Part shown: piece after piece, positions 13,439 through 26,029 of the stretch
Position numbering within the stretch: the stretch's first letter is position 1
Layout of the letters: each line of letters opens with the position of its first letter
Assembly: GCA_019925795.1 (NCBI GenBank)
Contig: CM034304.1
Location: forward strand, 3,473,471 to 3,537,470
From: Dendrobium chrysotoxum
Lineage: Eukaryota; Streptophyta; Magnoliopsida; Asparagales; Orchidaceae
Direction of reading: 5' to 3'
Length of the DNA: 64,000 nucleotides
The notes under the pieces: model-generated
The model's input: the letters and a program-made list of their open reading frames with translations, nothing else
What the model was told of the DNA's origin: nothing
Database searches by the model: none
Position numbers and translations under genes: made by a program

Positions 13439-13629
13439 AAAAGGGGGAGTAGTTTGTAGTTAGTGTACTGGTTAAATTATCAATGTTCAGTGTTTTATGG
13501 ATGTTCAGTGTTCTTGTATTATTCACCTCGCTAATAGAAATTGCACTCCTTGGTCTGCATGGCTTTGTTGTTTATGTACTAAATTTGGAATTACTAGCAA
13601 ATGTTTGCCATCATCAAAAAGTTAGAGAT
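13439..13629 (+). promoter_or_regulatory. Two polypurine tracts before the element A right LTR
   Basis: AAAAGGGGGAGTA at 13439-13451 and a degenerate AAAAAGTTAGAGAT at 13616-13629. The second directly precedes the LTR start TGCTGGAATCTGG. The two-tract layout matches the left copy and elements B, C and D. Confidence 0.75.
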
Positions 13630-15457
13630 TGCTGGAATCTGGAATCAAGGATTATAATTTTGATGATAGCAAATATTTCTATTTTTGTTTGAGTGCCGAA
13701 TCTTTCAGGTTCACAAGATCAATCGCAATTCAAGCCAACTCAAGATCGAGTCAGTCCGTTTGGGTTTTTAGGTTCAATGTATTTTTCATTTTTCTTGAGT
13801 CAAGTGTAACGGATCCCCAAGCTAAGTAACCTTGCATACACACACACTCAGGGGGAGAGTTTTAGTGAGCTAGAGTTTCTGTTTAAATTTTGTTCAAATT
13901 GTCCTAGATGATATTCATATCATCCTGGACAATCCATTGAAAACATAAATCCTAATTTGGGCGACCATGTTAAGTATGTTTGATTAAGTAGATCATCCTG
14001 GATGATACACCCATCGTATAGGATGATATGCTCAAATCAGAAATTCTTAGCCACCAGACTAAGTTAAGCAAGTTTTATTTTTTGAAAATTTGGTCTAATC
14101 GTCCTGGATAATATGTGTATCGTCCTAGAAGATCAATTATAATCATACCTAAATCAGTCTGGTGATTAAGGAAAGTAATTAAGGTTTGAGTGATTTGATC
14201 ATATCGTCCTAGAAGATCATAAGATCATCCTGGACGATCAATTAGAAAACCTCCCCATCAAGTGCATTTCACTTGGACGACCCGAACAGTCTATCGGACG
14301 ATATTCCCTATTTTGAACTAATCGTACGGGACAATAGAAATATCATCCTGGACGATCAAGTCAATTTTAAATTATCCAGCATGATTTACCTGTACGACCT
14401 GAACAATGTCCCTAACGATTTTTGCCTTTTTGAACTAATCGTATATGACGATATACGTGTCATCCTGGACGATCAAGTTATTTTGAGATCATCCTGCACA
14501 AGTTCTCCTAGATGACCTGAATAATCTTCTGGACGATATTCCTGAATTAAACTAATCGTCTCAAACAATCGCAGAATCATCCTGGAAGATATGAACAGAA
14601 TTAGTCTAATAATCATCCAGAAGAACCAGATCGTCCATGCAAAAAGAGTCTTATTTACACTGACCGATTAGGGTGATATAAGGATCGTCCTGGATAATAT
14701 TTGACGACTAGTTGAAATTTACGGCAATGTTTGAGCCCTCCTATTTAAGATCTCTTTTCTTCTACTATTGATATCTTTTGTCGTTGTTTTTTCCGGTGAG
14801 AGCCTTCAAAAGGAGAGAGAGAGCTTGGGAGAGAGAGAGAGAATCTTATGAGGGGCTGTTTGTGAGGTGTTCGCAGAGGTTGCTCCAAGGAAGGATGTGA
14901 GTTGTCTTCTCCGGTCGTCGTCTCTTGTCCTTAGTATCTCTGTGGAAGGATCGTTTGCAAGAAGATCATGGTTCTCTGCCTGCTTCAAGAGGAAGCAAAA
15001 GGAGGTAAGGTTCTCTGCCTGCTTCAGGAGGAACCGAAAGGAGTCTAGGTTCTCTGCCTTACCGGGTTGGGGGAAAGGAGTTTTTGTAAAGGCTTCTCCG
15101 CCTTGTTATGGAAGCAGAAGGAGAGTCACTTAGTGTTAGTGCAATACCCAGAGGGGAGGCTTTAGGGAGTGGACATACGTCAAGTTGACCAAACCACTAT
15201 AAAATTTGGTGTGTTCTTTTTGATTATCTTCCACGCTTTACTTTTCTGTTGATGATCGTGTGATTGTAGTTATTATTTTGTTATTATTAAACATCTACAC
15301 ATCATCCCAAAATTGTAATTGTTTAAAAACATTTAAAAAGATTTTCTAAATCATTTTTTCTTAAGAACTTTAAAAAATACCAATTCAACCCCCCCCACCC
15401 CCTCTTGGTTAGCCTCAGGCTAGTTCATAAGGGCTTAACATCCCTAACGAACTTTCA
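13630..15457 (+). repeat. Element A right (3') LTR, 1828 bp
   Basis: Runs from TGCTGGAATCTGG (canonical TG...) to CGAACTTTCA. U3 contains many dyads of the type ATCGTCCTGGACGAT and ATCATCCTGGACGAT (about 13905-14705), then a TATA-like CTATTTAAGA at 14741-14750 and (GA)n tracts at about 14814-14843. The leader holds repeated GGTTCTCTGCCTGCTTCAGG units (about 14968-15065). Downstream are ACCACTATAAAATTTGGTG and the Sirevirus-like end CCCCCTCTTGGTTAGCC. Satellite resumes at the next base with AATATGCCC. The ORFs at 14273-14515 and 14867-15133 are accidental. Confidence 0.92.
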
Positions 15458-18400
15458 AATATGCCCGTCAAAGAGGATCGAAACTTGGAGATCATATGAT
15501 GGGGTAAGAATAAGCCCATCAAAAAGGATCAAAACTAGGATATCATATGTTGGGGTATGAATATGGCTATCACAAAGGATCAAAATTGGTAGATCATATG
15601 ATGGGGTAGGAATATGCCCATCACAGAAGATCAAAACTAGGAAATCATATAATAGGGTAGGAATATCCCCATCACAAAGGATCAAGACTCTAACATCATA
15701 TGATGGTGTAGGAATATGCCCATGACAGAGGAAAAAAATTGGGAGATCATATGTTGGGGTAGGAATATGCCCATCACATAGGATCAAAACTAGGAGTTGA
15801 TTTGATGGGGTAGGAGAAGGCCCATCGCAGAGGATAAAAACTAGGAGAGCATATGATGGGGTTAAAATACGCCCACCATAGAGGATCAAAACTGGAAGAT
15901 CATATGATACTGTAGGAATATACCCATCAAAGAAGATCAAAACTGGGAGATCATATAATGGGGTTGGAATATGCCCATCTCCAAGGATTCTAGTTGATAG
16001 ATCGTATGATGGGGTAGGAATTTGCCCATAACATAGTATCAAAATTGGGAGATCATATAATGGGGTAAAAATATGCTTATCACAGAGGATTAGAATTGGG
16101 AGATTATACGATGGGGTAGGAATATTCTCTTTACAGAGGATCGAAACTGGGAGATCGTATCATGGGGTAGGAATATGCCCATCAAAGAGGATCAAAATTG
16201 GGAGATCGTATGATGGGGTAGGAATATAACCTTCATAAAGGATCAAAACTGGGAGGTCTTCTGATGGGGTTGTATTATGCCCATTATAGAGGATCAAAAT
16301 TGGGAAATCTTATGATGGGTTAGGAATATACCCATCAAAGAGGATAAAAATGGAGAGACCGTATGATGGGGTAGGAATAAGCCCATTATAGTGGATCAAA
16401 ACTGAAAGATCATATGGAAAGGTATGAATTTGCCCATCATAGAGGATCAAAACTAGGTGTTCGTATGATTAGGAAGGATTATACCCATCACAGAGAATCC
16501 AAACTAGGAAATTGTGTGATGGGGTAGGAATATGCCCATCATAGAGGATCAAAAATAGAAGATCATGACGGGGTAGGAATATACCCATCTTAGAGGATCA
16601 AAACTGGGAGATCGTATGATGGGGTAGAAATATACGCTTCATAGAGGATAAAACTTAGAGATCATAAGATGGGGTAGGAATATGACCATCGCTGAGGATC
16701 AAAACTAGCAGATCATATGATATGGTAGGAATATGCCCATCATAGAGGAATATGCCCATCATAGAGGATCAAAATAAGAAGATTATATGAAGGGATAGGA
16801 ATATGCTCATCACTGAGTATCAAAATAAGGAGATCATTTAATGGGGTAGGAATATACCCATCACAGAGGATCGAAATTGGTAGATCATATGATAGGGTAG
16901 GAGAATGACCATCATAGAGGATCAAGACTGGGAAGATCATATGATGGGGTAGGAATATGCCCGTCTTAGAGGGTCAAAACTTGGAGATCATATAATGGGG
17001 TAGGAATGTACCAATTATAAAGGATCAAAATTGGGAGATCATATAATGGGGTAGGAATTTGCCCATCACAGAGGATTAAAATTGAGACTTCTTAGGAAAG
17101 GGTAGGAATATGACTATCATTTAGGATCAAAACTAGTAGATCACATGATATAATAGGAATATGCCCATCAAAGAGGACCAAAACTGGAAGATCGTATGAA
17201 CGGGTAGAAATATGCCAATCACTAAGGATCAAAACTAGGAGATCATATGATAGGGTTCGAATATACCCATCATAGATGATCAAAATTTATAGATCTTTTG
17301 AGGGAGTAGGAATATGACCAACATAGAGGATCAAGACTAGAAGGTCATATGATAGGGTAGAGATATGCCCATTATAGAGGGTCAAAATGGGGAGTTTGTA
17401 TGATGTATAAGGAATATGTCCATCACAAAGGATCAAAATTGAGAGCTCATAAGATGGGGTTGGAATATGACCATCACTGAGGATCAAAGCTAGCAGATCA
17501 TATGATATGGTAGGAAAATGCCCATCATAGATGATCCAAACTAGAAAATTGTATGAAGTGGTAAGAATATACCCATCACTGAGGATCAAAACTAGGAGAA
17601 CGTATAATGGGGTAGGAATATAGCAATCATAGAGGATTAAAATTATAAGATCGTATGATGGGGTACGGAAATGACAATTGTAGAGGAATAAAAATGGGAG
17701 ATCATATGATATGGTTGGAATATGCCCATCACAAAGGATCGAAACTAGGAGATCATATGATGAAATAAGAATATGCCCATCACAGAGGATTAAAACTAGG
17801 AGATCGTATGATGGGGTAGGAATATGCTCATTATAGAGGATCAAAACTGGGAGATTAAATGATGGGGTAGGTTTATGCCCATCATAGAGGATCAAAAATG
17901 AGAGATCATATTATGAGGTAGGAATATGCCCATCACAGAAGATCAAAACTTGGAGATATAGGATGGGGTTGGAATATGCCCATCACTAAGGGTCGAAACA
18001 TACTGATCATATGATGGAGTAAGAATAAGCCCATCATAGAGAATCAAAATAAGGAGATCGTATGAGGGGGTAGGAATATGTCCATCACAAAAGATCAAAA
18101 TTGAGAGATCGTTTGATGGGATAATAATATACCCATTATAAAGGATCAAAACAAGTAGATCATATGATGGGGTTGAAATATGCCTATCAGAGAGGATCAA
18201 AATTAAGAGATCGTAAGATGGGGTAAGAATATGTCTATCATAAAGGATCAAAACTGGGAGATCGTATGATGCGGTAGGAATATGGCCATCAAAGAAGATC
18301 AAACTTTAAAGATCGTATGATGGGGTGGGAATATGCCCATTTGAAAGGATCCATTCTAGTAGACCATATAATGGGTAAGAATATGTTTATCATATAAGAT

Positions 18401-21400
18401 CAAAATGGGTAGATCATATGATGGGGTAGGAATATGCCCAGTACAGAGGATCAAAATTGGGAGATCATATGATGGGGTAGGAATTTGCCTATCATAGAGG
18501 ATAAAAATTGGGAGATCATACGATGGGGCAGGAATAAGCCTATCACAGAGGAACAAAACTAGGAGATCGTATGATGGGGTAGGAATATGCCCATCAAAGA
18601 GGAACAAAATTGAGAGATCGTATGATGGGGTAAGAATATGCCCATTACAAAGGATCAAAATTGGGAGATCGTATGATAGGATAGGAATATACCTATCATA
18701 TAGGGTCAAAACTTGGAGATCGTATGATGGGGTTAAAATTTGCCTAGCACAGAGGATCAAAACTAAAAGATCATATGTTTGGGGAGAAAGATGCCCATTG
18801 CAGAGGATCAAAACTACAAGATTGTATGATGTGGTAGAACTATTCCCATTATAGTGGATCAAAACTAGGAGATGGTGTGATGGGGTAGGAATGTACCCAT
18901 CACAGAGGATCAAAACTGGGAAATCGTATGATGGGGTGGGAATATGACCATTACAGAAGATCAAAACTTGGAGATCGCAACATGGGGTAGGAATATGCCC
19001 ATCACTGTGGATTGAAACTTTTTAGATCAGATGATGGGGTAGGAATAAGCCCATCATATAAAATTGAAACTACGAGAGAATATATTCTGGTAGGAATATG
19101 CCCATCATAAAAGATCAAAATTGGGAGATTGTATGATGGGGTAGGAATATACCCATCATAATGGATCAAAATTAGTAGATCATATAATGGGGTTGGAATA
19201 TGCTCATTAGAGAGGATCAAAACTAGGAGATCATATGATGGGGTAGGAATATACCCATCACAGAGAATCAAGATTGGAAGATCATATGAGGTGGTAGGAA
19301 GATGCCCATCAAAGAGGAACAAAATTGGGAGATCGTATGATGGGGTAGGAATATGCCCATCATAGAGGATCAAAACTAGGAGTTCATTTGATGGGGTAGG
19401 AATATGCCCATTAGAGAGGATAAAAACTTGGAGATCATAAGATGGGGTAGCAATATGTCCATCACAGAGGATTGAAACTGTGAGATCATATGATCGAGTA
19501 GGACTATGCCCATCGAAGAAGATCATAACATAGAGATCATATGATGGGGTCAGAATATGCCCATCTCAAAGGATCCAGGCTAGTAGGTCATATGATGGGT
19601 AGAAATATGTTTATCATATAGGATCAAAATTGGGAGATCATATGATGGGGTAAGAATATGCCCATCATAGAGGATCAAAATTTAGAGATCATATAATGTG
19701 GTAGGAATATGCCTATCATAAAGGAACAAAATTAGGAGATCATATAATGCAGCAAAAATTTGCACATCACAGATGAACAAAACTAGGAGATCGCATGACG
19801 GGGTAGGAATATGACCATTAAAGAGGAAAAAAACTGAGAGATCATTTTATGGGATAGGAGTATGCCCATCATAGAGGATCAAAATTGGGAGATCATATGA
19901 TAGGGAAGGAATACGCCCATCATATAGGATTGAAATTAGGAGATCGTATGATCGCGTCGCAATATACCCATCATAGAGGATCAAAACTGGGAGATCATAA
20001 GATGGGGTAGGAATATGGCCATCACTGAGGATCAAAATTGGAAGATCATATGATGGGGTAGGAATATGCTCATCATCGAGGATGAAAACTAAAAGATCAT
20101 ATGAAGAGGTAGGAATATACCCATCACTGAGGATTGAAACTAGGAGATCATTGAATGGGGTACGAATATACCCATCACAGAGGATCAAAACTGGGAGATT
20201 ATATGATGGGTTTGAAATATGCCCATCACTGAGGAACAAAAATGGGAGATCATATAATATGGTTAAAATATTCCCTTTAAAGAGGATCAAAACTAGGAGA
20301 TCATATGATGGGATAGGAAGAAGCCCATTAAAGAGGACTAAAACTAGGAGGTCATATGATGGGGTTGGAATATATCGATCATAGAGGATCAAAACTAGGA
20401 CATCATTAGATGGTGTTGAAATATGCCCATCATAAAGGATCAAAACTGGTAGATCATATGATGGGGTAGGAAGATGCCCATCAAAGAGGATCAAAAATAG
20501 GACATCATATGAGAGGGTAAGAATATGCCCATCACAGAAGATTAAGACTAGAACATCATATGATGGGGTAGGAATCTACACATCACAGAGGAATAAAACT
20601 GAGAGATTTTATGATGGGGTAGGAATATGCCCGTTATAGAGGATAAAAACTAGGAGATGATTTTATGGGGTAGGAATATGCCCATCACTAAGGATCAAAA
20701 TAAGGAGATTGTTTGATGGGGTAGGAATATGCCCATCATAGACGATCAAAATTGGGAGATCATATGCTTGGGTCGGAATATGCCCATCTCAAAGGATTCA
20801 TGCTAGCAGATCAAATGATGGGGTAGGAATATGCCCATTACATAGTATCAAAATTGGGAGATCATATAATGGGGTAAAAATATGCCTATCACAGGGGAAT
20901 AATATTGGAAGATTATATGATGGGGTAGAAATACACCCTACATAGAGTATCAAAATTAGGAGATCATATAATGGGATAGGAATATGTCCATTAAAGAAGA
21001 TCAAACTTGGGAGATCATATAGTTGGGAAGGAATATACCCTTCATAGAGGATCAAAACTGGCAGGCCTTCTGAGGTAGTGGGAATATACCCATCATAAAG
21101 GAAAAAAAATTGGTAGATCTTAGGATGGGGTAAAATATACCCATCACAAAGGATCAAAATTGAGAGATCGTATGAAGGGTAGGAATATGCCCATCATAGA
21201 GGATCAAAACTGGAAGATTATATGAAGGGGTATGAATAGGCCGATCACAGAGGATCAAAATAAAGAGTTCATATGATCGGGTAAGAATATGTCCATCACA
21301 GAGAATCAAAATTGGGAGATCGAGTGATGGGGTAGGGATAAGCCCATCATAGAGGATCAAGACTGGAAGATCATATAATTGGGTAGGAATAAGCCCATCA

Positions 21401-24400
21401 TAGACTGTCAAAATAGGGAGATCATATGATGGGGTAGGAATATACCCATCATAGATGAACAAAACTAAGAGATCATATGATGGGGTAGGAATATGCCCCA
21501 CATAGAGGATCAAAATTGAGAGATCATGAGATGGTGAAGCAATATGAGCATCATTGAGGATTAGTATTAGCAGATTATATAATGTGGCAAGAATATGCCT
21601 ATTATGGAGGATCAAAACTAGAAGATCGTTTGAAGGGGTAAGAATATGCCCATCACTGAGGATTGAAACAAGCAGATCATATGATGGGGTAGGAATATAC
21701 CCTTCACAGAGGATCAAAAATTGGGAGATAGTATGATGGTGTAGGAATATGACCATCATAGAGGATCAAGACTGGAAAATCATATGATTGGGTATGAATA
21801 TACCCAACATAGAGGGTCAAAATTAGGAGATCATATGATAGGGTAGGAATATACCCATCATAGAGGATCAAAACTAGGACATCGTATGATGGTGTAGGAA
21901 TATACCTATCACAAAGGAAAAAAATTGAGAGTTCATAAGATGGGGTAGGAATATGACAATCACTAAGGATCAAAACTAGCAGATTATGTGATGGGATATG
22001 AATATACCCATCAAAGAGGATCAAAACTAAGACATCGTATGCTGTGGTTGGAATATGCCCATAATAGAGGATCAAAACTAGGAGATTATATGATTGGGCA
22101 GGAATATTCCCATCAGAGAGGATCAAAACTAGAAGATCATTTGACAGGGTAGGAATATACTCATCATAAAGGATTAAAACTAGGCGATTATATGAAGGGT
22201 TGGAATATGCCCATCATAGAGGATAAAAACTTGGAGATCATAAGATGGGTTTGAATATGCCTATCACTGTGGATTAAAACTTACAGATCATATGATAGGG
22301 TAGGAATAAGCCCATCACAGAGGATCAAAACTAGGAGATCATATTATGGGGTAGGAATATGCTAATCACAGAGGATTAAAACTTGGAGACTGTATGATGG
22401 GGTAGGAATATACCCATTATAAAGGATAAAAACTGGCAGATCATATGATGGGGTAGGAATATGCACATCACAGAGGATCAAAACAAGGAGATCATATGAT
22501 GGGGTAGGAATATACCCATCAAAGAGGATAAAAACTAGGAGGTCACATAATGGGGTAGGAATATGCCCATCATAGAGGATCAAAACTGGTAGATAGTATG
22601 ATGGGGCAAGAATATGCCCATCAAAAAAGATTAAAACTTAGAGATCTTATGATGTGGTAGGAATATCCCTATCTTAAAGGATCAAGGATTGCAGATCATA
22701 TGATGGTGTAGGAATATGTCCATCACATAGGATCAAAATTGGGAGATCATATGATGGGGTAAGAATATGCCCATCATAGAGGATCAAAATTAGGAGATCG
22801 TATGATGGGGTTGGAATATGCCCATCACAGAGGATCAAAACTGGGAGACTATATGATGGGGCATAAATATGCCCATCAAAGAAGATCAAAACTTAGAGAT
22901 CATATGATGGGGTAGGAATATACCTATCTCAAATGATTTAGGCTAGCAGATCATATGATTGGATAGGAACACGTCCATCACATAGGATCAAAATGGGGAG
23001 ATCATTTGATGGGGTAGGAATATACCCATCATAATGGATCAAAATTAGGAGATCATTTTATGGGGTAGGAATTTGCCTATCACACATAGTCAATACTGAC
23101 AGATCGTATAATGGGGTAGGAATATGCCCATAAAAGAAGATCAAAACTTAGAGATCGTATGATGGGGTAGCAAAATGCCTATCTCAAAGGATCTAGGCTG
23201 GCAGATCATATGATGAGGTAGGAATATGTCTATCACATAGGATCAAATCTGGGAGATCGTGTGATGGGGTAGGAATATGCCCATCATAGAGTATGAAAAC
23301 TGGCAGATCATATGATGGGGTAGGAATATTCCTATCATAGAAGATCGAAATTTTGAGATCATACGATAGGGTGTAAATATAACCCTCACAGAGGATCAAA
23401 ACTAGAAGATCATATGACGGGGTATGAATATGCTCATGAAAAAGGAACAAAAGTGAGAGATCGTATGATGGGGTAGGAATATACCCACCATAAAGGATCA
23501 AAACTAGGAGATAGTATAATAAGGTGGGAATATGCCCATCATATCATAGAGGATCAAAACTGGGAGAACTTATGGTGGAGTAGAAATATGTCCATTATAG
23601 AGGATCATAACCTAAAGATCATATGATTGGCTAAGAATATGTCCATTACAGAGGAACGAAAATGGGAGATCATATAATGAGGTAGAAATATGCCTAGTAT
23701 GGAGGATCAAAATTAGGAGATCATATGATGGGGTAGGAATATGCCCATTAGAGGGGATCAAAACTGGGAGATCGTATGATGGGTAGGAATGTACCCATCA
23801 CAACGGATTAAAATCGGGAGATTGTATAATAGGGTGGGAATATGCCCATCATAGATGATGAAACCTAGGAGATCTTATGGTGGGGTAGGAATATGTACAT
23901 CACAGAGAATCAAAACTAGAATATTATAGATAGGGGTCGCAATATACCGTTCACTGATTTTTAAAACTAGGAAACCATATGATTGGGAAGGAATATGCCC
24001 ATCATAGAGAATCAAAATTGGGAGATCATATGATGGGGTAGAAATATGCTCATCTTAGAAGATCAAGATTAGAAGATCATATGATTGGGTAGGAATATTC
24101 CCATCATAGAGGGTCAAAACTGGGAGATCAAATGATGAGGTAGGAATATACCTATCATAGTTGATCAAAACTGAGAGATCATATGATGGGGTAGGAATAT
24201 GCCCTATGTAGAGGATCATAATTGGGAGATCATTAGGTAGGGTAGGAATAAGCCCATCGCTGATGATCAAAACAGGCAGATCATATGATGGGGTAGGAAT
24301 ATGCCCATTATAAAGGATTAAAATTGGAAGATCATAGGAAGGGGTAGGAATTTTCCCATAACTAAGGATCAAAATTAGGAGATTGTATGATGGGGTAGGA

Positions 24401-25992
24401 ATATACACATCTTAGAGGATTAAAATTAGAAAATCGTATGATAGGGTAGGAATATGCCTATCATAGAGGAACAAAAATAGGAGATTATGTAATAGGGTAG
24501 GAATATGCCCATCATAGAGGATGAAAACTAAGAGCTTATATGATGGGGTACGAATATGCCCGTAAAAGAGGATCAAAATTAAAAGATCATTGGAATATAC
24601 CCATCACAGCAGATCAAAACTTGGAGATCGTTTGATAGGGTAGGAATATACTCGTCATATAGAATCAAAACTGGGAGATCATATGATGGGGTAGGTATAT
24701 GCTTTTCACATATAAATAATAATGCGAGATCATATAATGGGGTAGGAATATGCCCATCATAGAGGATCAAAACTAGGAGATCATATGACGGGGTAAGAAT
24801 ATGCACATTATAGAAGAACAAAATTCATAGATCATGTAATGGCGTACAAATATTCCCATCATAGAGGATCAGATCATAGAGATCATATGATGGGGTAAGA
24901 ATATGCCCACCATAGAGGAACATTATTTGGAGATCGTACAAGGGGGTAGGAATATGCCCATCACAGAGGATCAAAACAAGGATATTATGTAATGGGGTAG
25001 GAATATACCCATCACATAGGATTAAAACTAGGAGATCATAAGATGACGTAGTAGTATACCCATTACCGAGGATTAAAACTGGGAGATCATATGATGGGGT
25101 AGGAATATGCCCATCATAGCAGATCAAAATTAGGAGATCATATGAAGGGGTAGGAATATACTTATCAGAGAAGATCAAAATTAGGAGATCATAAGATGGG
25201 GAAGGAATATGCCCATCACCGAGGATCAGAACTGGGAGATCTTATGATGCCATAGTAATATACCCATCAGAGAGGATCAAGACTAGAAAATCACATGATG
25301 GGGTAGGAATATGCCCATCAAAGAGGTTCAAACTTGGAAGATCGTATGATAGGGTAAGAATATGCCCATCATAGAGGAACATTACTAGGAGATCATATGA
25401 TAAGGTAGGAATATACCCATCATAGAGGATTAAAACTAGGAGATCATATAATGGGGTAGGAATATGTCCATCATAGAGGATCAAAACTGGGAGATCGTAT
25501 GATGGGGGAGGAATATGCATATTATAGAGGAACAAAAATTATAGATTATATAATCGGATAAAAATTTGGCCACCTTGGAGGATCAAAAGTAGGAGATCAT
25601 ACGATGGGGTAGGAATATGCCCATTATAGTGGATCAAAACTAAGAGATCGTATGATGGGGTAGGAATATGCCCATTATAGAGGATCAAAATTTGGAGATC
25701 ATGTGATGGGGTAAAAATATGTCCATCATAAAGGATCAAGACTAGAAGATCATATGATGGAGTAGGAGTATGTCCATTATAGAGGATCAAAACTTGGAGA
25801 TCATATGATGGGGTGGGAATATACCCGTCATATAGGGTCAAAATTGGGAGATCACATGATGGGGTAAGAATATGCCAATCATAGAGGATCGAAATTGGGA
25901 GATCATATAATGGGGTAGGAATATGCCCATCAAAGAAGATCAAAACTAGGAGATCGAATGATGGGGCAGGAATATACTTATTACAAGGGATC
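15458..25992. repeat. 51-bp tandem satellite, block 2
   Basis: The same 51-bp unit and orientation as block 1, about 206 units uninterrupted for 10.5 kb. Minus-strand open stretches reach 215 codons (19847-20494) and repeat the 17-residue motif built on DGHIPTPSYDL. The plus strand has a TAG in its consensus (GGGGTAG) and so is open only in variants. Single-unit variants include shortened copies and ACC/GCC changes in AATATRCCC. The block ends inside a unit at about 25992, where LINE sequence starts. Confidence 0.97.
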
Positions 25993-26029
25993 CTCTCAGA
26001 CACAAGAAATCATCCAAAAGTCTTCTATA

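Larger units (their letters stand above)
12114..13629 (+). other. 3' non-coding region of element A
   Basis: T-rich sequence between the pol stop and the right LTR, collinear with parts of element C (minus strand, 39599 down to ~38330). It has no extra ORF: the segment that carries aORF and its palindromes in element C is absent. It contains the ~33-bp repeat block (12739-12873) and purine tracts at 13439-13451 (AAAAGGGGGAGTA) and 13616-13629, the latter decayed to AAAAAGTTAGAGAT just before the LTR. Predicted short ORFs here have no recognisable product. Confidence 0.75.
8040..15457 (+). mobile_element. Element A: recombined, deleted Sirevirus-type Ty1/copia retrotransposon
   Basis: The order is: 3' internal tail (8040-8512), LTR lacking its 3' end (8513-~9997), gag remnant, protease and short pol remnant, 3' non-coding region, and a full-length LTR (13630-15457). 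The tail in front of the left LTR matches 13140-13629, the segment in front of the right LTR. The locus is therefore a slice of an LTR-internal-LTR-internal chain, as produced by unequal recombination between neighbouring elements or their LTRs. Integrase, reverse transcriptase and most of RNase H are absent. Only the right boundary is a true LTR end (ACTTTCA followed directly by satellite). The left boundary cuts internal sequence inside the satellite motif AATATGCC, so no target duplication can be scored. The element is non-autonomous and dead. Confidence 0.9.

Noticed and set aside
14273..14515. 80-codon ORF with repeated VRDNRNIILDDQV-like pattern
   Set aside because: It is a translation of the U3 palindromes in the right LTR of element A; the left LTR does not keep the frame.
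15455..26003. Many minus-strand ORFs of 60-215 codons as genes
   Set aside because: All are translations of the 51-bp unit in one phase and repeat the same 17 residues; there is no separate start context or domain.
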